Source of the DNA: Spirochaetaceae bacterium
GTDB taxonomy: Bacteria > Spirochaetota > Spirochaetia > Treponematales > Breznakiellaceae
Assembly: GCA_031256815.1 (NCBI GenBank)
Contig: JAIRPU010000002.1
Coordinates: 1-11,981 of the forward strand
DNA: 11,981 nt
Direction of reading: 5' to 3'
Below, piece after piece: positions 1-7,306 of this stretch (within the stretch, counting starts at the first letter, position 1; each line of letters starts with the position of its first letter). The translations under genes and the position numbers were made by a program. The notes under the pieces are model-generated. The model ran no database searches and was not told the DNA's origin. It saw nothing but the letters and a program-made list of their open reading frames with translations.

Positions 1-1
1 A

Positions 2-109
2 GCGCTTTGCGCTTTTGCAGGGCATATCGAGGCCGCGCCCACCGCCGGCGGGCGCGGCTCCCCGCGGCTCCCCGCCGCTGGAACAATGGCGCTTCTTCTG
101 TTAAAATAA
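2..109 (+). CDS. Possible C-terminal tail of an upstream protein (partial)
   Basis: An open frame enters from the left edge and ends at the TAA at 107-109, only 4 bp before the guaA ATG. It would encode about 35 residues rich in Ala, Gly and Pro, ending in MALLLLK. No family is recognisable in this fragment. The support is positional: guaA has no visible Shine-Dalgarno sequence, so termination-reinitiation from an upstream gene would explain how it is translated. A GC-rich hairpin lies inside the frame. The fragment could equally be non-coding GC-rich DNA that happens to stay open. Confidence 0.35.
   Translation, partial: ALCAFAGHIEAAPTAGGRGSPRLPAAGTMALLLLK
32..58. repeat. GC-rich inverted repeat upstream of guaA
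   Basis: GCCGCGCCC (32-40) and GGGCGCGGC (50-58) are perfect reverse complements separated by 9 nt, giving a very stable 9-bp GC stem. It is followed by a direct repeat of CGGCTCCCCG (55-64 and 65-74). No T-run follows, so it is not an ordinary intrinsic terminator. It may be an attenuating mRNA structure, or just part of the upstream coding sequence. Confidence 0.5.
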
Positions 110-113
110 AGCA

Positions 114-1778
114 ATGGCGGCGGAACATATACTTATACTGGATTTTGGAAGTCAGACAACGGCGTTAATAGGACGCCGTATTCGTGAACTTGGCATTTAC
201 GGGGAAATTATACCTGGCGACAGCGCGCTTTCCGAAGAGATTTTAGACGGCGTTAAAGGAATTATCCTTTCAGGTTCGCCGGAATCGGTAAACGGCAGCG
301 GCTTAAAAGCCGACCGGCGAATTTACGAATGTAATCTTCCCCTGCTTGGTATATGTTACGGCCTCCACCTTATGACGGTGGATTTAGGCGGCGCTGTACA
401 ACCGCTTCCGGCAAGAGAAGCCGGCGGAGTGGAAGTGCGGATTGGAGACAGGCCGCCTGCCGACATGAAGTCGCCTAACTGGGATGCCATGGCGTTTTTT
501 TCCGGCTTTTTGTGGCGGGACGATTTAAACCTTTGGAATCTTCTTATGAATAAAAAATCGCTTTCGCGCCTTAACGTTTGGATGAGCCATTCGGACAGCA
601 TAACAAAACTTGCCAATAATTTTGTTGAGATTGGAACCAGCGCTAAAGGCTATCCTGCCATAGTCTATCACCGCGAAAAACCCTGGTTTGGAGTTCAATT
701 TCATCCTGAAGTAAGCCATTGCGAGCGGGGCGCGGAACTGCTTGGCGCTTTTGTCCGCGATGTGTGCCATTGCGCCGCAAATTGGTCTGTAAAGAGCTAT
801 CTTGAAGAAACTCTGGGCACTCTTAAACAAAAAGCGGCGGATAGAACCGTGCTTCTTTTAATTTCCGGCGGCATAGATTCTACGGTGGCTGCGGCGCTGC
901 TCTTAAAAGCGCTGCCTGCAAAAAACATTCATCTTATGTATATGGATACGGGGCTTATGCGAAAAAACGAAACCGCCGCGGTTAAACAGACGCTTGAATC
1001 GCTTGGGGCGCAGAATATTCATATTATTCAATGTCAGGATGAATTTTTAAGCGCGCTTTCCGGAGTAGAAACGCCCGAAGCCAAACGAAAAATAATAGGC
1101 GATATGTTTATTAAAATTCAGGAGAGGGAAGTAGAACGGCTTGCGCTACCAAAAGATTATATTTTAGCGCAGGGTACGCTTTACACCGACCTTATAGAAA
1201 GCGGTAAAGGGGTAGGCAGCAAGGCGCATACCATAAAAACTCATCATAATGTAGGAACTCCGCTTGTAGAAGCCAAACGCGCCGCAGGCGCGCTGCTTGA
1301 ACCTCTGGATAAGCTCTATAAAGATGAAGTCCGTCTTCTTGGCGCTCTGCTCTCTCTTGATGATGAAGTTTTACACAGGCACCCATTCCCCGGACCCGGC
1401 CTTGCGGTGCGTATTTTGGGAGAGGTCAATTCCGAAAAATGCGAAGCGCTGCGCGAAGCGGATTCTATTTTTATTGAAGAATTAAAAAAACGACGCAATC
1501 CGCTAACGCAAAAAACGCTTTACAACGAAATCTGGCAGGCGTTTGCCGTGCTGCTTCCGGTGCGCAGCGTTGGCGTTTCCGGAGACGAGCGTAAATACGG
1601 CTGGGTGCTTTCCCTCCGCGCCGTTACCAGCGCCGACGGTATGACGGCCGGTGTGTATAACTTTAACATGAATGACATTATAGAAATCTCAACGCGCATT
1701 ACAAACGAAGTGCCGGCTATAGGCAGAGTAGTTTACGATGTATCAAGCAAACCTCCGGCAACTATAGAATGGGAATAA
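114..1778 (+). CDS. guaA: GMP synthase (glutamine-hydrolysing)
   Basis: Converts XMP to GMP using ATP and glutamine, in the cytoplasm (last step of GMP synthesis). The N-terminal class I glutamine amidotransferase domain (about 5-215) has ILDFGSQ at 8-14, the nucleophile in GICYG (Cys81), and the remaining triad residues in FHPEV (His197, Glu199). The ATP-pyrophosphatase domain carries the P-loop SGGIDST at 251-257. The C-terminal dimerisation domain includes HPFPGPGLAVRILGE (423-437) and the family ending KPPATIEWE. At 554 aa it is longer than the usual roughly 525. Much of the excess lies in an insertion-like stretch, about residues 113-150, inside the amidotransferase domain before WMSHSD. 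The start fits the family, but there is no clear ribosome binding site, which suggests coupling to an upstream gene. purB follows after 30 bp. Confidence 0.97.
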   Translation: MAAEHILILDFGSQTTALIGRRIRELGIYGEIIPGDSALSEEILDGVKGIILSGSPESVNGSGLKADRRIYECNLPLLGICYGLHLMTVDLGGAVQPLPAREAGGVEVRIGDRPPADMKSPNWDAMAFFSGFLWRDDLNLWNLLMNKKSLSRLNVWMSHSDSITKLANNFVEIGTSAKGYPAIVYHREKPWFGVQFHPEVSHCERGAELLGAFVRDVCHCAANWSVKSYLEETLGTLKQKAADRTVLLLISGGIDSTVAAALLLKALPAKNIHLMYMDTGLMRKNETAAVKQTLESLGAQNIHIIQCQDEFLSALSGVETPEAKRKIIGDMFIKIQEREVERLALPKDYILAQGTLYTDLIESGKGVGSKAHTIKTHHNVGTPLVEAKRAAGALLEPLDKLYKDEVRLLGALLSLDDEVLHRHPFPGPGLAVRILGEVNSEKCEALREADSIFIEELKKRRNPLTQKTLYNEIWQAFAVLLPVRSVGVSGDERKYGWVLSLRAVTSADGMTAGVYNFNMNDIIEISTRITNEVPAIGRVVYDVSSKPPATIEWE

Positions 1779-1786
1779 CGGCGCAG

Positions 1787-1803
1787 ATTTATCGCCGATA
1801 AAT
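1787..1803. promoter_or_regulatory. 17-bp palindrome abutting a TATAAT box before purB
   Basis: ATTTATCG (1787-1794) and CGATAAAT (1796-1803) form a perfect inverted repeat around one central C. The last T is also the first base of a consensus -10 hexamer TATAAT at 1803-1808, directly before the ATG at 1809. No good -35 is visible 16-18 bp upstream. It could be an operator or a chance AT-rich palindrome in the 30-bp guaA-purB gap. It is too short and lacks the T-tract needed for an intrinsic terminator. Confidence 0.35.
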
Positions 1804-1808
1804 ATAAT

Positions 1809-3239
1809 ATGATAAAAGTCAGACCGGTTTTTATGAACATATCGCCGCTTGACCACAGATATTCCTGTTCAGAGCGGGAGCTGTTTGAATCGCTTGCGCG
1901 GTATTTTTCCGAGGATGCGGCTGTGCGTTCCGCGGTTTATGCGGAAGCGGCGCTTGTCCGCGCTCATCTTGCCGAGCGCGGGCTTGAAACGGCGGCGCTG
2001 CGCAAGCTGCTTATGGAACTGCATACAAAAATAACGCCGGAAGCTGTTTATGACGAAGAAGAGCGCACTCATCATTTTATACGGGCGCTGGTTAATGTGG
2101 TTCAACGCGCGCTGCCGCCGGAAGCCGCGCAATTTGTGCATCTTGGCGCGACCAGCGCCGATATTCTCGACAGCGCGCTGGCATGGCGGATAAAAGCGGC
2201 AATGCGGGAAGCGGTTCTGCCTCTGCTGCGCGCGCTTCTTAAAAAAATTTGCGCAATAACCAAATCCGAAGCGTACACGCCGCAGGTAGGCCGTACCCAT
2301 GGCCAGCACGCTGTTCCAATCACTCTGGGGTTTGCGTTTGCCGGTTTTGCGGCGCGGCTTGGAAAGAGTGTGCAGGAAATTGAAGCGCGTTCAAAAGCGC
2401 TTTGCGGCAAACTTTCCGGCGCGGTGGGCGCATATAACGCTTTAACGCTCATTTACAGCGATTGTGAGGGTTTTGAACGCCGTTTTCTTTCCGAAATGGA
2501 ACTGGAGCCCTCTGAATACAGCACACAGATAGTAGAGCCTGAATATCTTTTACGGCTTCTTTTGGAGATTAATATAGCGTTTGGCATTATTGCAAATCTT
2601 GCCGACGACCTTCGTCATTTGCAGCGCAGCGAAATTGGCGAAGTTCGGGAAGGGTTTTCGACCTCTCAGGTTGGCTCTTCAACAATGCCGCAAAAACGCA
2701 ATCCATGGAACAGCGAGCATATAAAAAGCCTTTGGAAGACCTTTATGCCCCGTGTTACCACTTTTTTTCTTGACCAGATTAGCGAACATCAGCGCGACCT
2801 TACAGGCTCGGCAAGTCAAAGATTTACAGGAGAGTATATAACCGGTTTTGCCATGGCTGCCCAAAGAATGTTTAATGTGCTTGAAGGGCTTGATTTTGAC
2901 CGCGGGCGTTTGGCCGCAAATCTTGATTCTGGAAGTATACCTGGCGGCGTTCTTGCGGAACCGGCGTATATAATGCTTGCGGAAAGCGGGATAAAAGACG
3001 CTCATGAAATTATACGAAAGATAACGCTTAACGCCGAATCGCTTGGCATTTCTTTTGGCGAAGCGCTGCAGCAGGACGAAAGTTCATTTAAAGCAATAGA
3101 ATTTGAGTTAAAAAAACGCCGGATTATCGGCGAAAACGAAGACGCCGGCTCTTTTTTTTCAAAACCTGAACTGTATCGCGGACTTGCCGCGGAAAAAGCG
3201 CTTTCCATAGCAAAAAAATATATGCAATGCGAAGCATGA
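1809..3239 (+). CDS. purB: Adenylosuccinate lyase
   Basis: Fumarase/aspartase superfamily enzyme. It removes fumarate from SAICAR in IMP synthesis and from adenylosuccinate to give AMP. The signature GSSTMPQKRNP lies at 289-299 and contains the mobile-loop serines, one of which should be the catalytic residue. GRTHGQHAVPIT (161-172) carries the conserved active-site His, and LGATSADI (112-119) and ERTHHF (85-90) match other conserved segments. The length of 476 aa is normal for the family. A second ATG at 1833 gives MNISPLDHRY, which matches the usual family beginning (SPxDxRY). That start may be the real one, because a TATAAT ends at 1808 right before the first ATG. Neither start has a good Shine-Dalgarno. 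It overlaps the YicC gene by 13 bp, and with guaA it supplies both purine branches. Confidence 0.95.
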   Translation: MIKVRPVFMNISPLDHRYSCSERELFESLARYFSEDAAVRSAVYAEAALVRAHLAERGLETAALRKLLMELHTKITPEAVYDEEERTHHFIRALVNVVQRALPPEAAQFVHLGATSADILDSALAWRIKAAMREAVLPLLRALLKKICAITKSEAYTPQVGRTHGQHAVPITLGFAFAGFAARLGKSVQEIEARSKALCGKLSGAVGAYNALTLIYSDCEGFERRFLSEMELEPSEYSTQIVEPEYLLRLLLEINIAFGIIANLADDLRHLQRSEIGEVREGFSTSQVGSSTMPQKRNPWNSEHIKSLWKTFMPRVTTFFLDQISEHQRDLTGSASQRFTGEYITGFAMAAQRMFNVLEGLDFDRGRLAANLDSGSIPGGVLAEPAYIMLAESGIKDAHEIIRKITLNAESLGISFGEALQQDESSFKAIEFELKKRRIIGENEDAGSFFSKPELYRGLAAEKALSIAKKYMQCEA

Positions 3240-4090
3240 CTGGTTTTGCCGCTTTTGAAGGCGAGCTGGGCGGAGTTAAAGTCTCCATAGAAATTAAAGG
3301 TTACAACAGCCGTTATTTGGATATTTATCTTGCGCTTCCTGAAGAATGTGCCCAATTCGAGTTCGATATAAGGCGGCTTATTGCCCAAAGCTGCCGGCGT
3401 GGTAAAATCGAGCTTGGCCTGCGTGTTTTTGAAAAAGATTCCATACCGCTTAAATTAAACAAGGCGGCGCTTAAAACCTACGTTAAACTTGCCGCAGAAG
3501 CCGCCGGAGAGGCCGGCATAGAGAGCAAGCTCTGCGTTTGCGACCTTTTGCGTTTTGAAGGCGTTTTGGAGGCAGGGGCGCGGCTTGACTTTTCTAAATA
3601 CAGGCCGGAGTTTGAAACGCTTGTTTTAAATACTCTGGCTGTTTTTACAAAAGAACGCGAAAAGGAAGGAAAGCGGACAGAGGCGCATATAATTTCTCTT
3701 CTTTCTCAAATTGAAGAGGCAAAATCGCGTATAGCAGTTTATGCGCCGCTTGTAGAAGAACGTATAAAAACAAATATAGAAAAACGTTTTTTGGAATTAA
3801 AAATCGAAGGAGCGGACGAAAACCGTATTCTTGCGGAAACGGCGTTCCTTTTGATGAAGTTTACAATAGCCGAAGAGCTTTCCCGTCTGGAAAGCCATTT
3901 TGACGAATTCCGGTCGGAAGTTGCCGCAAACGAAACTTCAGGTAAAAAACTGGATTTTCTTTGCCAGGAAATAGGGCGGGAAGTAAACACAATAGCGTCA
4001 AAAACTCCTGTTTACGAGGTTTCGCGCTTTATTGTTCCAATGAAGGAAGCAATAGAAAACATCCGTGAACAATTACGAAATATAGAATAG
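3227..4090 (+). CDS. yicC: YicC/YloC-family endoribonuclease
   Basis: A 287-aa cytoplasmic protein, the same length as E. coli YicC, which is known as an endoribonuclease acting on small RNAs. The start MRSMTGFA is the family hallmark and fixes the ATG at 3227. The N-terminal YicC domain spans about 1-155, with the conserved GYNSRYLDI at 25-33 and RRGKIELGL further on. The C-terminal DUF1732 region holds ETSGKKLDFLCQEIGREVNTIASK. The gene begins inside the end of purB (13-bp overlap), and its fourth codon ATG forms an ATGA with the purB stop, so the two are translationally coupled. The next gene starts 2 bp after its stop. Its RNA targets cannot be read from the sequence. Confidence 0.93.
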   Translation: MRSMTGFAAFEGELGGVKVSIEIKGYNSRYLDIYLALPEECAQFEFDIRRLIAQSCRRGKIELGLRVFEKDSIPLKLNKAALKTYVKLAAEAAGEAGIESKLCVCDLLRFEGVLEAGARLDFSKYRPEFETLVLNTLAVFTKEREKEGKRTEAHIISLLSQIEEAKSRIAVYAPLVEERIKTNIEKRFLELKIEGADENRILAETAFLLMKFTIAEELSRLESHFDEFRSEVAANETSGKKLDFLCQEIGREVNTIASKTPVYEVSRFIVPMKEAIENIREQLRNIE

Positions 4091-4092
4091 CC

Positions 4093-5181
4093 ATGCGCCG
4101 CATTTGTTTTGCCTTGCTGCTGTTTTTGGGTGGGCTTAGCGTTTTTGCCCAGGATGACGTCTCTTATATAGCGGCGTTTGCAGACCCAACCCGTGTTTGG
4201 GGCGGTGGCGTAGAAAGTGTTATTGAACTGGCTTACAGGCAATGTTTTAAAAGTTACATAATAGGCGGTAAAATTATGAATCTTAGGATGCCCTTTGCCG
4301 AAAATCACGAGCGTGATTCGCTTGTGCAGGGCGGCTGGGAGGTGCTTGGGCAGGGCAAGGCGGACGCCGCATCTCTATGGCCTGTTATTGACAAAACAAT
4401 AGCCGGTGATGATTTTGAACGCTATGTTAAAACGCTTTCGGATGGGAAAGAAAAAGTAATCATTTTTGATATTGCCGCGCAAAGCTGGTCTGTTTCTGAG
4501 GATATTTTTGATATTGCCCGCATGAAGGCAGGCGCATACCACGGGCTTCCGCACAAGCCCTATGTGCTTGTATCGGGTAAAGGCATAGAAGAACCTGATG
4601 TTTACAACTATCTTTACTGCATAGCATGGACAGGCATGGACTGTTCCGGCTTTGTTTGGCATACACTTTCGTTTATAGCAAAACAGAATTCCATGAATCT
4701 TGGCCGCCGTCTTGCGCGCGCGCTTGGCGCTCCAAGGGGCACCGACCCTTCTGTTTACGCAGGTACGGCGTTTTACAATTCGCCAAGCCGCGAGATTGTC
4801 GCGGTAAACGATTTAATTCGCAATCTGCGTCCGGCGGATATAATTCTTTTTCGCGCAAAAGATGGTTCAATGGCACATTCAGCGATAATTCAATCTGTTG
4901 ATTTTTCCAATGGCGTAATTCGTTATTTGCAGGAAACAGATGAAGCGCCGCAGAAAGAACGCGGCGTACACGATTCTTTTATTTATTTTAACCCAAAACG
5001 TTTAAATGTTAGTTTAAAAAATGAATCTCTTGTGTGGTCTCAAAAACGCTTTTCGGCGTTTCCTGGCGAAAAAGCTTCGGCTTTTTCAGACGATGGCAAG
5101 CGTTACCGCGCTTACGGCGGCGGGCGTGTGGTCAGGCTAAAACAGGTGAGCGATTTAATCAGCCGTGTAAGCGGCCGTTAG
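4093..5181 (+). CDS. Exported NlpC/P60-like cysteine peptidase
   Basis: The 362-aa protein starts with a signal peptide: MRR, a hydrophobic run, then SVFA with likely cleavage after Ala19. It should act in the periplasm or at the envelope. The core of an NlpC/P60 fold is visible: GMDCSGFVW with the likely nucleophile Cys184, then RPADIILFRAKDG and MAHSAII with the likely general base His262, followed by a strand ending in RYLQET that could supply the third polar residue. Such enzymes usually cut peptide bonds in peptidoglycan stems. A stretch of about 55 residues between the usual Cys and strand motifs contains an Arg-rich helix. Residues 21-170 are unfamiliar and may be a targeting domain. 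There is no ribosome binding site, and the ATG lies 2 bp after the yicC stop, so translation is probably coupled. Confidence 0.8.
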   Translation: MRRICFALLLFLGGLSVFAQDDVSYIAAFADPTRVWGGGVESVIELAYRQCFKSYIIGGKIMNLRMPFAENHERDSLVQGGWEVLGQGKADAASLWPVIDKTIAGDDFERYVKTLSDGKEKVIIFDIAAQSWSVSEDIFDIARMKAGAYHGLPHKPYVLVSGKGIEEPDVYNYLYCIAWTGMDCSGFVWHTLSFIAKQNSMNLGRRLARALGAPRGTDPSVYAGTAFYNSPSREIVAVNDLIRNLRPADIILFRAKDGSMAHSAIIQSVDFSNGVIRYLQETDEAPQKERGVHDSFIYFNPKRLNVSLKNESLVWSQKRFSAFPGEKASAFSDDGKRYRAYGGGRVVRLKQVSDLISRVSGR

Positions 5182-5223
5182 CGCTTTTCCGCTTTAGCGG
5201 ACGGCACAAGCTTATAAAAGTTG

Positions 5224-5258
5224 AGCGCCCGCAAAGGCGGAATTAGCGCTTGGTTTTT
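5224..5258 (+). terminator. Possible terminator of the purine operon, perhaps bidirectional
   Basis: In the 85-bp convergent gap, AGCGC (5224-5228) pairs with GCGCT (5246-5250), and CCGC (5229-5232) pairs with GCGG (5237-5240) around an AAAG loop. A 5-nt bulge (5241-5245) lies on one side. TGGTTTTT follows on the + strand, and CAACTTTT follows on the - strand, so both converging units might use it. A smaller hairpin, CCGCTTTAGCGG (5189-5200), lies just after the + strand stop. The bulge makes this a moderate call. Confidence 0.4.
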
Positions 5259-5266
5259 GCGTTTAC

Positions 5267-5797
5267 TTATGCTACGGCGCTTCCTGCCAGAGCCGATTTG
5301 CGTTTATCAGAAAGGGAAACGCTGAATTCCTGCTCTGTAACAAGTCCAAGCGCTTCTGTGGGGCAAACACGCACACAGGAAGGCTTTTCGGCAACTCCGG
5401 CGCAAAGGTCGCATTTGCTGGCTATGCGGCGGTTTGTGCCGTCACTTGCAATTTCGGCAGTTTCAACAATTTCAACTGCTCCAAAGGGGCAGGCGATGGT
5501 ACAGTTTTTGCAGCCGATACACTTTTTCGAGTCAATAACAACAACGTTATCTTTTATAGAAATAGCGTTTGAGGTGCAGGCTTGTTTACAAGCGGGGTTT
5601 TCGCAATGACGGCACTGAACCGGCGCGGAAAGCTTCGCGGTTTTAACCATGAACAAGCGCGGGTTAAACGCATAACCGTCCGGGTCAATTTCGAATATAC
5701 GTTTGCCTTCGTGGGCTACAACACACGCAATAGCGCAAGTACGGCAGCCAATACAGCGCGCCGGCTTTGCTCTTACAAAAGAATTTAATGAACTCAT
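5267..5797 (-). CDS. hydN: HydN-like ferredoxin with four [4Fe-4S] clusters
   Basis: Electron-transfer protein of the HydN/HycB/DmsB ferredoxin family, 176 aa (E. coli HydN is 175). Sixteen cysteines form four cluster sets: Cys15/18/21/25, Cys62/65/70/74, Cys93/96/99/103 and Cys129/132/141/145. CIGCRTC, CRHCENPAC, CIGCKNCTIACPFGA and CDLC follow the family order. There is no signal peptide or Tat motif, so it is cytoplasmic. Family members pass electrons to formate dehydrogenase H, hydrogenases or other molybdoenzymes, but no such partner is in the window. The start at 5797 is chosen because GGAGG (5808-5804) sits 6 nt upstream; an in-frame ATG at 5842 lies in the promoter region and lacks this. 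The HydN name is by similarity; a subunit of another oxidoreductase is the alternative. Confidence 0.85.
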   Translation of the reverse strand: MSSLNSFVRAKPARCIGCRTCAIACVVAHEGKRIFEIDPDGYAFNPRLFMVKTAKLSAPVQCRHCENPACKQACTSNAISIKDNVVVIDSKKCIGCKNCTIACPFGAVEIVETAEIASDGTNRRIASKCDLCAGVAEKPSCVRVCPTEALGLVTEQEFSVSLSDKRKSALAGSAVA

Positions 5798-5803
5798 ATT
5801 ACG

Positions 5804-5808
5804 CCTCC
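5804..5808 (-). promoter_or_regulatory. Strong Shine-Dalgarno for the ferredoxin gene
   Basis: GGAGG on the - strand lies 6 nt before the ATG at 5797. It is the clearest ribosome binding site in the window and decides the start of this gene. Confidence 0.85.
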
Positions 5809-5832
5809 AAAATTCAAAATAATTACAGATTG

Positions 5833-5870
5833 ATTTTATCATGCCAAAACAGCAGGCGCAAGTTTTTTTT
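5833..5870 (-). promoter_or_regulatory. Sigma-70-type promoter of the ferredoxin gene
   Basis: Reading the - strand: an A8 tract (5870-5863) that resembles an UP element, a -35-like TTGCGC (5861-5856), a 17-nt spacer, then TAAAAT (5838-5833) preceded by TG and one base, which is an extended -10. Transcription would begin near 5826, giving a leader of about 29 nt that contains GGAGG. The -35 matches only 3 of 6 bases, but the extended -10 and A-tract compensate. Confidence 0.5.
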
Positions 5871-5887
5871 ATGAATAACTCGATTTA

Positions 5888-6073
5888 TGCGCCGGCCATT
5901 GTTAGTGGCGGCGCTGTTGTTAAGGGCGGCGCTTTTTATTGAAAGTCGCCCAAAGACGGGCGGCCTGCCCAAAGACGGGCGGCCTGCCCAAAGACAGGCG
6001 GCCTTGCCCAAAGACGGGCGGTCTGCCCAAAGACGGGCCGCCATTAACCAAGGCCTTAACAATGGCCGGCGCA
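5888..6073. repeat. 186-bp palindromic element with 17-bp terminal inverted repeats
   Basis: The ends are perfect 17-bp inverted repeats: TGCGCCGGCCATTGTTA (5888-5904) and its reverse complement at 6057-6073. A nested pair, GTTAAGGGCGGC (5919-5930) against 6037-6048, matches 11 of 12 bases. The centre is filled by five 19-bp tandem repeats. The right end stops exactly at the TAG codon of the methyltransferase gene (6074-6076), and the left end lies about 18 bp beyond the ferredoxin promoter. No target-site duplication or convincing coding frame is evident. It could be a MITE-like or REP-like element, or a large transcript-end hairpin. Confidence 0.75.
5948..6042. repeat. Five tandem copies of a 19-bp repeat
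   Basis: The unit GCCCAAAGACGGGCGGCCT occurs at 5948-5966 and 5967-5985 (identical). It then recurs at 5986-6004 (one change), 6006-6024 (one change, after one extra T) and, in degraded form, from 6025 to 6042. Each unit contains the small inverted repeat GCCC-AAAGAC-GGGC. The copies abut with no spacers, so this is not a CRISPR array. Confidence 0.9.
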
Positions 6074-7306
6074 CTACCATGTCCAGTTTGTTTTTTGCGG
6101 CGGGCGCTGCGGCGCTTTTTCTTTTGGCGGATTAAAACTCTTTGTATCTTCAATTCTTGATGTTTGCTGTTCAAATTCAAATGCGTAGCGGGTTATCGCG
6201 CCGCAGCGCAGCTCGCGGCAGCGTTCGGCCTTTTTCCCAAAAAAAGATTCAAAACCTTCGTGGCAGGAAACAGCAACAAGTTTCCAGCCGGCAAAACGCC
6301 GCCACAGCTGCGAAAGTTCCGCGGCGCAGCGTTCCGCGTCTTCTTTGTCGCCGATGCGCAGCCCATAGGGAGGGTTTGTAATTATATAGCCGTTTTGGGC
6401 AAAACTTTGCGCATCGGCTGCGTTTTGTTTGGCAAAATGCAGCTGCGCGGCGGCTTTTCCAAGCGCCCGTTCCGCGTTGCGCCGCGCGGTTTCGACAAGC
6501 GCGCCATCGCTGTCGCTGCCAAAAATTCGCGCCGGCCGCTCTGTATCTATTCGTTGATTAAAAAAATCGCGTGCGGCGTCCTCGGCTTTTTGCGATGCGC
6601 AAAGCAATTTTTGCAGCGCAAAACGCCGGTTAAGCCCAGGCGCAATATCCCAGGCGTAAAGCGCCGCTTCTATGGCTATTGTCCCGGAACCGCAAAAAGG
6701 GTCAAAAAGCGGGTGTTTTCGTTTCCATAAAGACGAAAGCACGACAAAGGCGGCAATTGTTTCTCTAAGCGGCGCAACGCCGGTTTCTGTTCTGTAGCCG
6801 CGTTTAAAAAGCGGTTCGCCGCAGAGGTCGAGCAATAATAACGCTTCGTCATTTTCCAGATAAATGCGCAGCGCAGCGCCGTCCGGCCCTTCGTTAAGCC
6901 GCCTTATTCCATGCGCCGCGCAGAGCTTTTCGGCAGCCGCCTTGTGCGTTACCGACTGAATACTGGTTTGCGCGGCAAGCTTTGAATGGAATGACTTTAC
7001 TTTTTCAATAACAAGCGGCATATCGCGCGGGACGTACTCTTCAAGCGGCGCGGCGCGGACTCCTTCAAAAAGCTCGTCAAAGTCTCCGGCGGAAAAACGT
7101 GCGGGGACGGCAAGCACTCTGTCTGCGCAGCGCAATCCCATTAACGCAAGGTAGATGTTTTCCGGCTCTGTAAAAAAACTAACGCGCCCTGCCCGTGTTT
7201 CTCTTATTGAAAATTCAGCGCCGCTGCTTTCAGAGAGCTTTCGCAGTTCGTTACAGAGCGTTTTTTCCGCTCCCGGGGCGCAAAGCGCGATAAATTCTCT
7301 ATGCAT
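6074..7306 (-). CDS. rlmL: THUMP-domain rRNA guanine-N2 methyltransferase (RlmL/YpsC family)
   Basis: SAM-dependent methyltransferase, 410 aa, probably making m2G in 23S rRNA in the cytoplasm. The N-terminal THUMP region begins MHREFIALCAPGAEKTL, as is usual for the family. A conserved FKRGYR (167-172) precedes the Rossmann methyltransferase domain, with SAM motif I DPFCGSGT (202-209) and catalytic motif IV NPPYG (311-315). The C-terminal tail from about 380 is Lys/Pro-rich and looks disordered. The start at 7306 is preferred because it gives the family beginning and overlaps the permease stop by 8 bp, suggesting coupling; an ATG at 7351 would add 15 unrelated residues. It lacks the second (RlmK) methyltransferase half of the E. 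coli fusion. Which guanine it methylates is inferred only from the family. Confidence 0.9.
   Translation of the reverse strand: MHREFIALCAPGAEKTLCNELRKLSESSGAEFSIRETRAGRVSFFTEPENIYLALMGLRCADRVLAVPARFSAGDFDELFEGVRAAPLEEYVPRDMPLVIEKVKSFHSKLAAQTSIQSVTHKAAAEKLCAAHGIRRLNEGPDGAALRIYLENDEALLLLDLCGEPLFKRGYRTETGVAPLRETIAAFVVLSSLWKRKHPLFDPFCGSGTIAIEAALYAWDIAPGLNRRFALQKLLCASQKAEDAARDFFNQRIDTERPARIFGSDSDGALVETARRNAERALGKAAAQLHFAKQNAADAQSFAQNGYIITNPPYGLRIGDKEDAERCAAELSQLWRRFAGWKLVAVSCHEGFESFFGKKAERCRELRCGAITRYAFEFEQQTSRIEDTKSFNPPKEKAPQRPPQKTNWTW

Noticed and set aside
5798..5842. Upstream start of the ferredoxin at 5842
   Set aside because: It adds 15 unrelated residues, begins upstream of the predicted -10, and lacks the GGAGG that precedes 5797.
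5948..6042. CRISPR array
   Set aside because: The 19-bp units abut directly with no spacers, are shorter than CRISPR repeats, and no cas genes are present.
5888..6073. Insertion sequence
   Set aside because: Although inverted ends exist, the element is too short for a transposase and no target-site duplication is visible; only a non-autonomous element remains possible.
5887..6180. Protein-coding frames on both strands across the tandem repeats
   Set aside because: A 19-bp unit is not a multiple of three, so open frames on both strands arise from the repetitive GC-rich sequence; they match no family and overlap real genes.
6307..7306. RlmKL two-domain fusion
   Set aside because: Only one methyltransferase domain with one DPFCGSGT and one NPPYG is present, so it corresponds to the RlmL half only.
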